DNA from: Streptomyces sp. NBC_01268
GTDB lineage: Bacteria > Actinomycetota > Actinomycetes > Streptomycetales > Streptomycetaceae
DNA: 64,000 nucleotides
NCBI RefSeq assembly: GCF_036240795.1
Contig: NZ_CP108454.1
Span: 6,198,001 to 6,262,000 of the forward strand
Reading direction: 5' to 3'
The stretch's first letter is position 1. Every line of letters starts with the position of its first letter. The notes under the pieces are model-generated. The model searched no databases and had not been told where the DNA came from. It saw nothing but the letters and a program-made list of their open reading frames with translations. This document shows, piece by piece, positions 34,804 through 44,634 of the stretch. The translations under genes and the position numbers were made by a program.

Positions 34804-36315
34804 ATGAACACGAACCGCCACGAATCCCATGGCTCCTCCGCCGCCCCGCAGATCACTCTGCGTGGCCCCGCCGAGCTGGCCGACGCACTGCCGTTCATGC
34901 TCGGCTTCCACCCCAGCGACTCCGTCGTGCTCGTCGCACTCCACGGCGAGCGCGGCCGCTTCGGAGGCCGGGCCAGGCTCGGCATTCCCGGCTCGCCCCA
35001 CGAATGGCCCGAGACCGCCGAGCACCTGGCCGAATGCCTCGTCGAGGGCAGCACCAGGCGCGGCGACCGCCCGGACGCCATCGTCGTCTTCCTCTGCCAG
35101 GACCCCGCCCCCGGCGAGACGGGACGCCGGGTCATGGAGCGGCTGCGCCCCTTCGCCCAGCGCCTGCGCACCGCCTGCGGAGCACTGGACGTCCCCGTCC
35201 TCGAAGCCCTCTGCATCTCCGACGGCCTCTACTTCTCCTACTGCTGCCCCGACAATCGCTGCTGCCCACCGGACGGCACACCCCTCGCCCTTTCCGGTAC
35301 GTCGGTGATGGCGGCGTCCGCTGCCTACGCGGGGATCCAGGTGCGCGGATCCCTCAAGGACATGGAGGCCCGGCTGACGCCGAGGGAGTCCGACACCGAT
35401 CCGTCGCGTACCTCGGCCCAGCGCGCGGCCCTGGGCGAGGCCGCCTTCGTCCTCGTGCCCAAGATCCTCGGCACGCCGGCCGGACAGGGACGTCAGGAGG
35501 TCCGCGCGACCACCCTCGAGCTCGCCCGGACCCTGATCGAGCGGCTCTCGGAGCCGCTCGGGAGCCCGACGGCCCGTGCCGCCGACAGTCCCCACGACGT
35601 GCTCACCGGCCGGGCGGGCCTCACCGTGGGCCGCGGACACCTGTCGGCCGACGCCGCCGACGACGCCCGCCTCACCCCCGAGGAGGCCGCCGCGTTGATC
35701 CTCGGACTCCAGGACCGGGACACCCGCGACCAGGCCGCCGAATGGATGGAAGGTCCCGAGGCCGCCGGGGCCCTGCGGCTCTGGCGGGCCCTGTCGCGAC
35801 GCTGCGTCGCCCCTTACCAGGAGTACGCGGCGGCCCCGCTGGCGCTGGCCGGCTGGGTCGCCTGGTCCAGCGGCGACGAGCCCTCCGCCCGCGTCGCCCT
35901 CAGCCTCGCACTGGACGCCGACCCCGAGTACCTCTTCGCCCGCCTGCTGCACCAGGCGTGCAACGAGGGCCTCGACCCGGAATCCCTCCGCAGCTGCCTC
36001 CGCAAGGAGCGCGACGCCCGACACGCGGCGGCCGGGGAACCGGAGCCGGACGAGAACGACGACCAGGCCACCGATCACGGCCCCGGCCGGGCGGAGGAGC
36101 GGTCCGGCGGCCGGACCGCGGCGCGAAGTCGCGCACGGGTCGCCGACCGGCCCGCCGGACCCCGCCCCCGCGTGGCCGCCATGCGGACCACGCGCCGCGG
36201 GGGAGCGGGCCGCGCCCCCATGCGCGACGCCGGAGCCGTCCGGCGCGGGGTGACGGCGCCGAGGAGCGCGGTCGTCCGGCGGGTTGGGCGGCGGGGGACG
36301 AGGAGCGGCGGATGA
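34804..36315 (+). CDS. DUF4192 family protein
   Basis: 503 residues. The DUF4192 domain spans about 17-400, beginning [31 protein letters not shown] sequence, with a cysteine-rich [12 protein letters not shown] segment near 145-157 and an alpha-helical C-terminal half ([25 protein letters not shown]) that resembles repeats of short helices. The last 100 or so residues are Arg/Gly/Ala-rich and disordered, possibly nucleic-acid binding. The function is unknown; the family is largely actinobacterial. There is no strong ribosome binding site for the ATG at 34804. It is divergent from the RecQ-PRTase fusion, sharing the DnaA-box palindrome. Confidence 0.85.
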   Translation: MNTNRHESHGSSAAPQITLRGPAELADALPFMLGFHPSDSVVLVALHGERGRFGGRARLGIPGSPHEWPETAEHLAECLVEGSTRRGDRPDAIVVFLCQDPAPGETGRRVMERLRPFAQRLRTACGALDVPVLEALCISDGLYFSYCCPDNRCCPPDGTPLALSGTSVMAASAAYAGIQVRGSLKDMEARLTPRESDTDPSRTSAQRAALGEAAFVLVPKILGTPAGQGRQEVRATTLELARTLIERLSEPLGSPTARAADSPHDVLTGRAGLTVGRGHLSADAADDARLTPEEAAALILGLQDRDTRDQAAEWMEGPEAAGALRLWRALSRRCVAPYQEYAAAPLALAGWVAWSSGDEPSARVALSLALDADPEYLFARLLHQACNEGLDPESLRSCLRKERDARHAAAGEPEPDENDDQATDHGPGRAEERSGGRTAARSRARVADRPAGPRPRVAAMRTTRRGGAGRAPMRDAGAVRRGVTAPRSAVVRRVGRRGTRSGG

Positions 36316-36484
36316 GGCCCGTGACCCCGAAGGCCGTGGCGGCGTTCACCTGGAGGGCGGTTCCGCATGAGCCGGACCGCCGCACCCCTGCCGGAAGCGC
36401 GCACCGACCGAACCGCTCCCTGCGCGCCCGCCGTCCGGGCGGGCCCAGCCGCCCGGACCGCACAGAGAGCTGCACGCACCCGTC

Positions 36485-38521
36485 ATGGCCCCCAGCTCCG
36501 CCCAGGCCCCCGGGCCCCCCGCCGGACACCCGCCCCCCGCCGGAGCCACCGGAGCGAACCGCCCCGGTGAACTGCCCGCCGTGCACGACGCCCTCGTCGG
36601 CGTCGCCCTGCCCGCCCTCGCCGTCAGCGCGCGGCACGCGCAGCTCACCGGTGCCGGTCTCGAAGGGGTCTACCTCTCCGGACGCAGGCTCCTCTCCTGT
36701 TGTGTCCTACGCGTCGCCGGTCGCGAACCCGTCCCCCTCCAGGGCCGCTCGACCACCGCGGACCGCGCCGACTTCCTCGGCGCCGTGCGCACGCCCGGCG
36801 ACGCCGGACCCGACCCCGGGCTCACCGTGGAGCGCTCGCGCGAGGCGGACGGGACCGAGCGGATCACCCTGCGCAGCTCCTCCCCCCGCGCCGTGCGGCT
36901 CCCCGTGGAGATCGCTCTGGGTACGGATCTCGCGGACCTGGGCGCGGTGGCGGCCGGACGGCAAGGACCCGAACTCTCCGCCAGCGTCCACGGCACCGGG
37001 CTGCGCTGGACGGGCACCGACGGCAGCGCGGCCTCGGTCACCGCGGACCCTCCGCCCGACGACGCCCTCGCGGCGGCCGGACTGCTCCGCTGGGAGGCCG
37101 AGCTCGCCCCCGGCGGCACCTTCACCCTCACCCTCCGGGTCCGCGGCGAACGGGCCGCCCGGCACCCGGGTGCCGGCGCGGGCCGCCCCGGAGGCCACGT
37201 CCTCGCCGACGCCGCCGCCGAAGGGGACGACCCGCGCCTCGGCGAGCTGCTGGCCGCCTCGATCGACGACCTGCGCGCCCTGCTCCAGCGCGACCCCGCC
37301 CACCCCGCCGACGTCCACCTCGCGGCCGGAGTGCCCTGGCGCTGCGGACCCGTCACCGCCGAAGCCCTCTGGGCAGCCCGCATGGCCCTTCCGCTCGGCA
37401 CCCGACTGGCCGTCACCACCCTCCGCGCCCTCGCCCGCACCCAACTCCGGGGAACCGGCGACGGATCCGGCCGCATCCCCGGGCCGCTCAGGGACGCCGG
37501 CCCCCACCTCCCGCCCCGGTGCACCGGAGTCGAGGCCACCCTCGCCTTCCCGGCCGTGCTCGCCGAAGCCCGCCGCTGGGGCCTGCCCGAGCAGGACCTC
37601 ACCGAACTGCTGCCCGCGGCCGAGCGGTGCCTGGAGTGGCTCCGCGGGGCCCTCGACACCCACGGGTTCGTCCAGGAGTCGGGGCCCGCCGGACCGGCAC
37701 GCGCCGAGACCCAGGCCCACGCGCACCGGGCCGCCGTGCTCGGCGCCGATCTCCTCGACGCCTGCGGGCGGCCGGGCGGCGAAGCCTGGCGGGAGTGGGC
37801 GCGGGCGCTGCGCGACCGGTTCCGGGACCGGTTCTGGCTCGACGACCCGCACGGCGGACGCCCCGCGCTCGCCCGGACCCCCGACGGACGTCTCCTGCCG
37901 TACCTCGGAGGCTGGGCGGCGCACCTCCTCGACACCGGACTCACAGCCGGCGGCGCCGCCGCCCCCGGGCTGCTCGACAAGAGCCAGACCGAGCGGCTGG
38001 CGAGACTCCTCACCTCTCCCGCGATGGACTCCGGCTGGGGGCTGCGCGGCCTCGGTACGAAGGAGCCGGGGTACAACCCGTTCGGGCACCGGTCCGGAGC
38101 GGTGCGGGTGCACGAGACCTCGGTGGCCGTCGCGGGACTCGCGGCGGCGGGGTACGAGGCCGAGGCCGCCGCGCTGCTGCGCGGGGTCGTCGACGCGGCG
38201 ACGGCCTTCGACCACCGCCTCCCCGAGATGTACGCGGGGGAGCGGCGGACCTCAGGCTCGCTGCCCGCGCCGCACCCGGCCGCCTGCCGGCCCGCGGCGG
38301 TGGCGGCCGCCGCGCCGGTCCACCTGCTGACCGTGCTGATCGGCGTCCGCCCGGACGCCCCCGGCCGGACGGTCGCCCTGCATCCGCTCCGCTCGGCCCC
38401 GCTCGGCGAGGTCCGGCTGTCCGGACTGCGCGTCGCGGGCGAGCCGTTCGCGGCCCGCGTCGGCAGGCTCGGTCTCGGCATGGTCGAAGAAGCGGCCCCC
38501 GGCCTCCAGCTGGGGGTGTGA
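36485..38521 (+). CDS. Glycogen debranching enzyme-like glycosidase
   Basis: 678 residues. An N-terminal beta-rich domain (about 35-230, with GLEGVYLSGRRLLS) of the amylo-alpha-1,6-glucosidase N-terminal (GDE_N_bis) type is followed by an (alpha/alpha)6 glycoside-hydrolase-like region (about 250-600) with SGWGLRGLGTKEPGYNPFGHRSGAVRVHE and a short C-terminal beta part. By family it should act on alpha-glucan or trehalose-type sugars in the cytoplasm; there is no signal peptide. The ATG at 36485 has only AGAG about 20 bases upstream. The stop is directly followed by the NUDIX regulator region. Confidence 0.85.
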   Translation: MAPSSAQAPGPPAGHPPPAGATGANRPGELPAVHDALVGVALPALAVSARHAQLTGAGLEGVYLSGRRLLSCCVLRVAGREPVPLQGRSTTADRADFLGAVRTPGDAGPDPGLTVERSREADGTERITLRSSSPRAVRLPVEIALGTDLADLGAVAAGRQGPELSASVHGTGLRWTGTDGSAASVTADPPPDDALAAAGLLRWEAELAPGGTFTLTLRVRGERAARHPGAGAGRPGGHVLADAAAEGDDPRLGELLAASIDDLRALLQRDPAHPADVHLAAGVPWRCGPVTAEALWAARMALPLGTRLAVTTLRALARTQLRGTGDGSGRIPGPLRDAGPHLPPRCTGVEATLAFPAVLAEARRWGLPEQDLTELLPAAERCLEWLRGALDTHGFVQESGPAGPARAETQAHAHRAAVLGADLLDACGRPGGEAWREWARALRDRFRDRFWLDDPHGGRPALARTPDGRLLPYLGGWAAHLLDTGLTAGGAAAPGLLDKSQTERLARLLTSPAMDSGWGLRGLGTKEPGYNPFGHRSGAVRVHETSVAVAGLAAAGYEAEAAALLRGVVDAATAFDHRLPEMYAGERRTSGSLPAPHPAACRPAAVAAAAPVHLLTVLIGVRPDAPGRTVALHPLRSAPLGEVRLSGLRVAGEPFAARVGRLGLGMVEEAAPGLQLGV

Positions 38522-38556
38522 GGAATGGAAGGTGATCCTTCCCGCAGGCGTGTTTA

Positions 38557-38571
38557 TCGTCAGGGAGACGA
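38557..38571. promoter_or_regulatory. Possible operator of the NUDIX regulator gene
   Basis: Inverted repeat TCGTC-N5-GACGA (38557-38561 and 38567-38571), flanked by TTTA on the left and CTATGAT on the right. TATGAT at 38573-38578 is a good -10 hexamer, ending 6 bases before the ATG at 38585. The site overlaps the promoter, as expected for autoregulation by an NrtR-type protein. Confidence 0.55.
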
Positions 38572-38584
38572 CTATGATCGCCGC

Positions 38585-39355
38585 ATGCCTCCCTACGACC
38601 CGTCGGCCTTTCCGCCCTTCGCTGTCACCGTCGACCTGGTCGTGCTCACCGTGCGGCGCCATGCCCTGTGCGCCCTGGTCGTGAAACGGGGTGAGCAGCC
38701 CTTCCAGGGATGCTGGGCTCTGCCGGGCGGCTTCGTCCGGGAGAACGAGGACCTGGACGGTGCCGCCGCGCGCGAGCTGGTGGAGGAGACCGGGCTCTGC
38801 GTGCACGACCCGGGCGCCCCCGGGCCCGTACCCGGGACCGGGGCGCATCTGGAGCAGCTCGCGACCTACGGGGCGCCCGACCGGGACCCTCGCATGCGCG
38901 TGGTGAGCGTGGCTCATCTGGCGTTGGCCCCGGACCTTCCGGCGCCGCGCGCGGGCGGTGACGCCAACAGCGCGCGCTGGGCACCCGTCGAGGACCTGCT
39001 CGTACCGGAGGGGGCCGGAGCGCACGAGGACGGGCAGCCGGAGCCGCTCGCCTTCGACCACGCCCGGATCCTGGCCGACGGGGTGGAACGCGCCCGCTCC
39101 AAGATCGAGTACTCCTCGCTGGCCACGGCGTTCTGCCCGTCGGAGTTCACCGTCGGTGAGCTCCGCCGGGTCTACGAGGCCGTGTGGGGGGTGGCGCTCG
39201 ACCCGCGCAACTTCCACCGGAAGGTGACCGGCACGCCCGGCTTCCTCGTTCCGGCCGGCGGCACCACGACCCGTCAGGGCGGCCGCCCCGCCCAGTTGTT
39301 CCGTGCTGGTGGGGCCACCCTGCTGAACCCGCCGATGCTCCGCCCGGAGGTCTGA
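38585..39355 (+). CDS. NUDIX domain winged-helix regulator (NrtR-like)
   Basis: 256 residues. A NUDIX domain (about 10-150) with an intact NUDIX box (49-71, G-x5-E-x7-RELVEETGL) is joined to a C-terminal winged-helix region (about 165-240, FTVGELRRVYEAVWG...FHRKV). This is the layout of NrtR-type regulators, which sense ADP-ribose-like metabolites or sugars. Because the box is intact, hydrolase activity is also possible. ATG at 38585 is chosen for the family-like beginning MPPYDPSAFPPF; it has no Shine-Dalgarno and looks leaderless. The target genes could be itself and the neighbouring glycan gene, which is inference. Confidence 0.85.
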   Translation: MPPYDPSAFPPFAVTVDLVVLTVRRHALCALVVKRGEQPFQGCWALPGGFVRENEDLDGAAARELVEETGLCVHDPGAPGPVPGTGAHLEQLATYGAPDRDPRMRVVSVAHLALAPDLPAPRAGGDANSARWAPVEDLLVPEGAGAHEDGQPEPLAFDHARILADGVERARSKIEYSSLATAFCPSEFTVGELRRVYEAVWGVALDPRNFHRKVTGTPGFLVPAGGTTTRQGGRPAQLFRAGGATLLNPPMLRPEV

Positions 39356-39475
39356 CGGACGGTTCCCGGGCCGCTCCGAGTCATCAACCCTGCGCCAAAA
39401 GTCCGAAATGTGGCGTTATCTTGCTGGGGTAGCCGCCCTGCCGCGGAGCGGTCTCACCTACCCGCGAGAGAAGCG

Positions 39476-41302
39476 ATGCTCCAGGCCATCGGACTCACCA
39501 GTACCCCCCGCCGGGACCGCCCGCCCGCCGTGGACGATCTCACCTTCGAGGCCCGGCCGGGCACCGTCACCGCCCTGCTCGGGCCGGCCGGCTCCGGCAA
39601 GACCACCACCCTGCGCCTCATGCTCCAGCTCGAACCGGGCCGCGGCGTCACCTACTTCCGGGGCCGGCCGCTGCACCGCGTCGCACGCCCGGCCCGCGAG
39701 GTGGGCGTTCTCTTCGGCGACGTCCCCGGACACCCCTCACGCACCCTGCGCAGCCAGCTGCGCATGCTCTGCGCCGCCGCCGGAGTGCCCGGCGGCCGGG
39801 CCGACGACATGCTCCGGGCGGTCGGCCTCACCGGCGTCCACGACCAGCGGATCGGCACGCTGCCGCTCGCCATGGACCGCCGACTCGGCCTCGCCTCCGC
39901 CCTGTTGGGCGACCCACACGCACTGCTGCTCGACGAACCCGCCGCCGGACTCTCCGTACGCGAGAGCGCCTGGCTGTACGAACTGCTGCGCGCACACGCC
40001 GACGAGGGCGGCACCGTGCTCTACACCACCACGGACGCCAAGGACGCGGCCCGCAACGCCGACCGGGTCGTCGCCCTCGACGGCGGGCGGCTCGTCGCCG
40101 ACCAGGACGCCGCCGAGTTCGCCCGCACCCGGCTCCGGCCCCGCGTCGCCGTCCGCACCCCGCACGCGACCCGGCTCGCCGCCGTCCTCGCCCAGGAGTC
40201 CCGCGCCGCCCGCCGCCCCGTCGAGATCGTCACGGAGGGTGGCAACCGCCTCTCCGTCTACGGCAGCGACTGCGCCACCGTCGGCGAGAGCGCCTTCCGC
40301 AACGGCGTGCTCATCCATCGACTGGCCGACGAGACCGGCGACAGCCGTCCACCCGCGGACGCTTCCGCGCCCCACCCCGCCGCTCCGGCCACCACCACGC
40401 CCCATCCCGCCGCTCCCGACCACTCGCCCGCCCCTGCGGCCCCCCGACGGGCCCCCGAGGCCGCCCCCGACCAGGCCCCCGAGGTCGCCCCGGAGGGGCG
40501 GCCCGCCGTCCGCCGGCGCCGCGCCCTGAACCGTTCGCCGCTGCGGCCCCTGCGTTACGAGATCCGCCGACTGCTCGGTGTGCCCTCCACCCTTCTCGTC
40601 GTCGTGGGCGTCCTGCTCGTCTCCGTGACCCTCTCCGTACTGCTGGCCCGCAGTGGGCGCACTCCGCTGCCCGCCGTCCTGGCCGGCTGGCCCGGGATCT
40701 CCCCGCTCCCGCCGGCGGCGCTCGGGGCGGGGCTGCTCGGCGCCTTCTCGTTCGCCGAGGAGTACCGCTACCCCGCGCTCACCACCGGGCGCGGCGCCGT
40801 CCCGCGCCGCCTGGGCCTGCTGCTCGCCAAAATGGCCGTCGCGGCGGCCGTCGGCGCGGTCCTCGCGGTCCTGGCCGTCGTCGTCGACCTGGAGGCGCTG
40901 CGGCTCGTCTACGGCGGCGAGTTGATTCCCGTACCCAGGAACTGGGCGACGCTGTCGGCGAATTGGTTCGGGCTCGTGATCGGCTGCGCCTGGGCCGGGG
41001 TGCTCGGTGCCGGCGTCTTCCGGGCCGCGGCGGCCGGGGTCGCCGCGGTCCTCGCCGTACCGGTGCTCCTCGCCCCGCCGCTGCGGACGGCACTCGCGGG
41101 GGCGTCCGGGCGCTCCGTTGCGGGACTTCCGGCCCGGCTCCGCGAGTTCGCGAGCGTCGAGTGGTCCTCGGCCGCGGACCGCTGGGTCATGGGGGCGCTG
41201 AAGGTGGTCGGACAGCCCGTAGGGGTGGCGCTCGCGCTGACGTTGACGGTCCTGCTCTGCGCCTATGTGCTCACGGGCCTTCGCGGCAGGGCCCGTTGGT
41301 GA
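39476..41302 (+). CDS. ABC ATPase-permease fusion with degenerate motifs
   Basis: 608 residues. The N-terminal ATPase domain has Walker A GPAGSGKT (36-43) and Walker B ALLLDEP (149-155). In the place of the LSGGQ signature it has LPLAMDRRL (129-137), and in the H-loop region YTTTDAKDA (Thr186 where His is usual). A Pro/Ala linker (about 305-360) leads to a membrane part with six hydrophobic segments (about 382-605). ATG at 39476 has GAGAGAAG just upstream. It should be an exporter half acting as a dimer, but the altered motifs suggest weak or no ATP turnover. It lies directly upstream of whiH; a developmental role is possible but unproven. Confidence 0.82.
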   Translation: MLQAIGLTSTPRRDRPPAVDDLTFEARPGTVTALLGPAGSGKTTTLRLMLQLEPGRGVTYFRGRPLHRVARPAREVGVLFGDVPGHPSRTLRSQLRMLCAAAGVPGGRADDMLRAVGLTGVHDQRIGTLPLAMDRRLGLASALLGDPHALLLDEPAAGLSVRESAWLYELLRAHADEGGTVLYTTTDAKDAARNADRVVALDGGRLVADQDAAEFARTRLRPRVAVRTPHATRLAAVLAQESRAARRPVEIVTEGGNRLSVYGSDCATVGESAFRNGVLIHRLADETGDSRPPADASAPHPAAPATTTPHPAAPDHSPAPAAPRRAPEAAPDQAPEVAPEGRPAVRRRRALNRSPLRPLRYEIRRLLGVPSTLLVVVGVLLVSVTLSVLLARSGRTPLPAVLAGWPGISPLPPAALGAGLLGAFSFAEEYRYPALTTGRGAVPRRLGLLLAKMAVAAAVGAVLAVLAVVVDLEALRLVYGGELIPVPRNWATLSANWFGLVIGCAWAGVLGAGVFRAAAAGVAAVLAVPVLLAPPLRTALAGASGRSVAGLPARLREFASVEWSSAADRWVMGALKVVGQPVGVALALTLTVLLCAYVLTGLRGRARW

Positions 41303-41374
41303 TCACAGTCGGACCGAAAGATTCCGGTTTGCCGCCAACTCCCTTGGGGAGTGCCCTTTATGTCTGATTAATCG

Positions 41375-41399
41375 TCAATTGTGTAGGGGGTGCCGATCA
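41375..41399 (+). promoter_or_regulatory. Candidate WhiG-type promoter of whiH
   Basis: GCCGATCA (41392-41399) matches seven of eight positions of the sigma-WhiG -10 element GCCGATAA. TCAA at 41375-41378 is a -35 candidate, though the 13-base spacing is about two shorter than usual. whiH transcription by sigma-WhiG is established in S. coelicolor. Confidence 0.55.
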
Positions 41400-41462
41400 C
41401 CCTTTCGTGTGCTTTTCACCAAAGACCTCAAGGGTCACGAGAGGCACGCCGACAAAGGATGC

Positions 41463-42350
41463 GTGAGTACCCTTGCGCACACGATGATGACCGCCGCCCG
41501 TTCCGTCGAGTCCGGCCTCGGCGCCCCGGGCGATCTCGACCGCTACCCCTACGCGGAGGCGCCGGGAGCCGACCGCGTCGGCCCGCCCGCCTGGGAGGGG
41601 GCGGAGACGGACCTCGGCCGCGTCGGCCGCAGGACCGCCGGCAACCGTGGCCGCGGACTGCACGGACAGCTCGTCCAGCAGCTCGGCCAGATGATCGTCT
41701 CGGGCGACCTCGGTGCCGACCGCCCCCTCGTGCCGGAGGAGATCGGACAGCGCTTCGAGGTCTCGCGCACCGTGGTCCGCGAGTCGCTGCGCGTACTGGA
41801 GGCCAAGGGCCTCGTCAGCGCCCGCCCCAACGTCGGCACCCGGGTCCGGCCGGTCAGTGACTGGAACCTCCTCGACCCGGACATCATCGAGTGGCGCGCC
41901 TTCGGTCCGCAGCGCGACGACCAGCGCCGCGAGCTGAACGAGCTGCGCTGGACCATCGAGCCCCTCGCCGCCCGGCTCGCCGCCGGTCACGGGCGTGAGG
42001 ACGTCCAGCAGCGCCTCGCCGACATGGTCGAGATCATGGGCCACGCCTACGCCCAGGGCGACGGCATCACCTTCTCCCGCGCGGACGCCGAGTTCCACGC
42101 CCTGCTCATCCAGCTCGCGGGCAACCGCATGCTGGAGCACCTCTCCGGCATCGTCGCCGCCGCGCTCCAGGTGTCCGGCGCCCCCGTCACCGGCTGCGAC
42201 CGCCCCGGCGAGGCCTGCCTCGTGCACCACGCCCGGATCGTCGACGCCCTCGCCGCAGGGGACGCCCACGGCGCCGAGACGGCCATGCGCCAGCTGCTGA
42301 CCGTCCACCCCGAGGTGGACCGGGTCGTCCCGGCTCCCCGCGAGCACTGA
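41463..42350 (+). CDS. whiH: Sporulation transcription factor WhiH (GntR family)
   Basis: 295-residue GntR regulator of the FadR subfamily. A Streptomyces-specific N-terminal segment (1-60) is followed by the winged helix (about 65-130, with PEEIGQRFEVSRTVVRESLRV) and a C-terminal FCD ligand domain (about 158-285). WhiH acts in aerial hyphae to prepare sporulation septation; the assignment rests on the sequence type and on its position just upstream of hrdB, as in S. coelicolor. GTG at 41463 has AAAGGAT 2-8 bases upstream. A WhiG-like -10 element lies about 65 bases before it. Confidence 0.93.
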   Translation: MSTLAHTMMTAARSVESGLGAPGDLDRYPYAEAPGADRVGPPAWEGAETDLGRVGRRTAGNRGRGLHGQLVQQLGQMIVSGDLGADRPLVPEEIGQRFEVSRTVVRESLRVLEAKGLVSARPNVGTRVRPVSDWNLLDPDIIEWRAFGPQRDDQRRELNELRWTIEPLAARLAAGHGREDVQQRLADMVEIMGHAYAQGDGITFSRADAEFHALLIQLAGNRMLEHLSGIVAAALQVSGAPVTGCDRPGEACLVHHARIVDALAAGDAHGAETAMRQLLTVHPEVDRVVPAPREH

Positions 42351-42960
42351 CGCGCGCCGTGGCACCGCGGCCGGTAGGGGTGGGAGGCACCCGTCGCGTG
42401 CCGCCGGACCCGAGCGGAGCCCGGGGGCGGGAGACCGTCCCCGGTTGCGCCAGGGCCTGGCGGCGCGAGGGCGTCGCGGGGCCGGTCGCACCTGGACCCG
42501 CGGGCAGAGCGGCACCGGCGAGCCGTGCCGTACCGGCGGACCGTGCCGGGCGGGCGGGGCGTGTCGCACCGGCGAGTCGTGCGCGCCGGGCCTGCCCTGT
42601 CGACCGGGCCGGGCCTGTCGGGCGGGCGGATCATGCCGATCGGGTCGATCGCGCCGAGTCGGGATGATCATGTAGATCCCGGCTGATCGGGCCGATCGAG
42701 TCACGTTCCGACCGTTTCGTTCAATAATGGGCGTGAATGAGGTGTGACTCGGGCCACGCGGATTGGGCGTAACACTCCTGGGAGCCGCGCGATGACCTAA
42801 GAGGTGACAGCCGAGGAAGGAATACAGCCGCCCCTGAGGGCGCTGTCCAGTTCCCCGGTCCAGCCCGCGCCGTCGGCACATCCCAGGCCGACGGTCGTCG
42901 GCTCCAGCCTGATCCAGGGCGGGGCCGGAAGCCGTTTTCCATCGTTCCGAGAGGTTGTTC
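42351..42960 (+). promoter_or_regulatory. Long upstream region of hrdB
   Basis: 610 bases without a supported gene. The first 370 are extremely GC-rich and contain degenerate repeats such as GCACCGGCGAGYCGTGC at 42512-42528 and 42566-42582, with a third imperfect copy between them. From 42700 the base composition relaxes. GTAAC (42769-42773) and CGATG (42790-42794), 16 bases apart, form an ECF-sigma-like promoter. Principal sigma genes of Streptomyces are known to be read by an ECF sigma (ShbA), so this is a reasonable hrdB promoter candidate. Confidence 0.45.
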
Positions 42961-44502
42961 GTGTCGGCCAGCACATCCCGTACGCTCCCGCCGGAGATCG
43001 CCGAGTCCGAGTCTGTGATGGCGCTCATTGAGCGGGGAAAGGCTGATGGGCAGATCGCCGGCGATGACGTGCGTCGGGCCTTCGAGGCTGACCAGATTCC
43101 GCCAACCCAGTGGAAGAATGTTCTGCGCAGCCTCAATCAGATCCTCGAGGAAGAGGGTGTGACGCTGATGGTCAGTGCAGCGGAGTCGCCGAAGCGCGCC
43201 CGCAAGAGCGTCGCTGCGAAGAGCCCGGCCAAGCGCACCGCCACCAAGACCGTCACCGCCAGGACGACCGTGACGAAGACCGTCTCGGCCGCCACCGCGG
43301 CCCCGGCGGCCGAGAGCGCGGACTCGTCCGACGAGGCCGGCTCGCCCGCCAAGAAGGCCGCAGCCAAGAAGACCGTCGCCAAGAAGACGGTCGCCAAGAA
43401 GACCGTCGCCAAGAAGACGGCCGCGAAGAAGACGTCCAAGAAGGACGACGAAGAGCTGATCGAGGGCGAGGAGCTGCTCGAGGACGCCGCCCCCGGCAAG
43501 GACGAGGAAGAGACCGAGGGCGAGAACAAGGGCTTCGTCCTGTCCGACGAGGACGAGGACGACGCCCCGGCCCAGCAGGTCGCCGTCGCCGGTGCCACCG
43601 CGGACCCGGTCAAGGACTACCTCAAGCAGATCGGCAAGGTCCCGCTGCTCAACGCCGAGCAGGAGGTCGAGCTCGCCAAGCGCATCGAGGCCGGTCTGTT
43701 CGCCGAGGACAAGCTGGCGAACTCCGACAAGCTGGCCCCCAAGCTCAAGCGCGAGCTGGAGATCATCGCCGAGGACGGCCGCCGCGCCAAGAACCACCTC
43801 CTGGAGGCCAACCTCCGTCTGGTGGTCTCGCTGGCCAAGCGCTACACCGGCCGCGGCATGCTCTTCCTGGACCTGATCCAGGAGGGCAACCTGGGTCTGA
43901 TCCGTGCGGTCGAGAAGTTCGACTACACCAAGGGCTACAAGTTCTCCACGTACGCCACCTGGTGGATCCGTCAGGCGATCACCCGCGCCATGGCCGACCA
44001 GGCCCGCACCATCCGTATCCCGGTGCACATGGTCGAGGTCATCAACAAGCTGGCCCGTGTGCAGCGCCAGATGCTCCAGGACCTGGGCCGCGAGCCCACC
44101 CCGGAGGAGCTGGCCAAGGAACTCGACATGACCCCCGAGAAGGTCATCGAGGTCCAGAAGTACGGCCGTGAGCCGATCTCGCTGCACACCCCGCTGGGCG
44201 AGGACGGCGACAGCGAGTTCGGTGACCTCATCGAGGACTCCGAGGCCGTCGTCCCGGCCGACGCGGTGAGCTTCACGCTGCTGCAGGAGCAGCTGCACTC
44301 CGTGCTCGACACGCTCTCCGAGCGTGAGGCGGGCGTCGTATCCATGCGCTTCGGTCTCACCGACGGGCAGCCGAAGACGCTCGACGAGATCGGCAAGGTC
44401 TACGGCGTGACGCGTGAGCGCATCCGTCAGATCGAGTCGAAGACCATGTCGAAGCTGCGTCACCCGTCGCGTTCGCAGGTGCTGCGCGACTACCTCGACT
44501 GA
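42961..44502 (+). CDS. hrdB: Principal RNA polymerase sigma factor HrdB
   Basis: 513-residue group 1 sigma-70 factor, the housekeeping sigma of Streptomyces. Region 1.1-like N-terminus (1-75) is followed by a Lys/Ala-rich repeat (about 130-162, successive AKKTV units), an acidic stretch (163-202), region 1.2 (about 215-250), region 2 with [12 protein letters not shown] and [10 protein letters not shown], region 3, and region 4 with [13 protein letters not shown] at 42961 has GAGAGG 6 bases upstream and gives the expected [13 protein letters not shown] start. The Ala/Lys tract and acidic region are typical of HrdB and vary between species. A hairpin terminator follows 21 bases after the stop. 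Confidence 0.98.
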   Translation: MSASTSRTLPPEIAESESVMALIERGKADGQIAGDDVRRAFEADQIPPTQWKNVLRSLNQILEEEGVTLMVSAAESPKRARKSVAAKSPAKRTATKTVTARTTVTKTVSAATAAPAAESADSSDEAGSPAKKAAAKKTVAKKTVAKKTVAKKTAAKKTSKKDDEELIEGEELLEDAAPGKDEEETEGENKGFVLSDEDEDDAPAQQVAVAGATADPVKDYLKQIGKVPLLNAEQEVELAKRIEAGLFAEDKLANSDKLAPKLKRELEIIAEDGRRAKNHLLEANLRLVVSLAKRYTGRGMLFLDLIQEGNLGLIRAVEKFDYTKGYKFSTYATWWIRQAITRAMADQARTIRIPVHMVEVINKLARVQRQMLQDLGREPTPEELAKELDMTPEKVIEVQKYGREPISLHTPLGEDGDSEFGDLIEDSEAVVPADAVSFTLLQEQLHSVLDTLSEREAGVVSMRFGLTDGQPKTLDEIGKVYGVTRERIRQIESKTMSKLRHPSRSQVLRDYLD

Positions 44503-44523
44503 TCCTTCGCAGACGACGTGCCC

Positions 44524-44557
44524 AAGGCCCGGTCCCCCGAAATGGGGGCCGGGCCTT
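44524..44557 (+). terminator. Terminator after hrdB
   Basis: 14-bp stem (44524-44538 with one bulged T, and 44544-44557), loop GAAAT, followed by TTCGT. Confidence 0.85.
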
Positions 44558-44634
44558 CGTCGTGCGCGCGTGCGGCGGAGGCGGGTGTGGACGACTCTGG
44601 GTGAACCGACATCACCGGAGAGTCAGGAGGCTTC

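Noticed and set aside
34804..36315. DUF4192 gene as a DNA-binding partner of the helicase
   Set aside because: The Arg-rich tail and divergent location are suggestive only; no motif supports a direct role, so no function is claimed.
42818..42850. SigR-type promoter (GGAAT and GTC) before hrdB
   Set aside because: The spacing is 21 bases and the -10 lacks GTT, so it does not fit the consensus.
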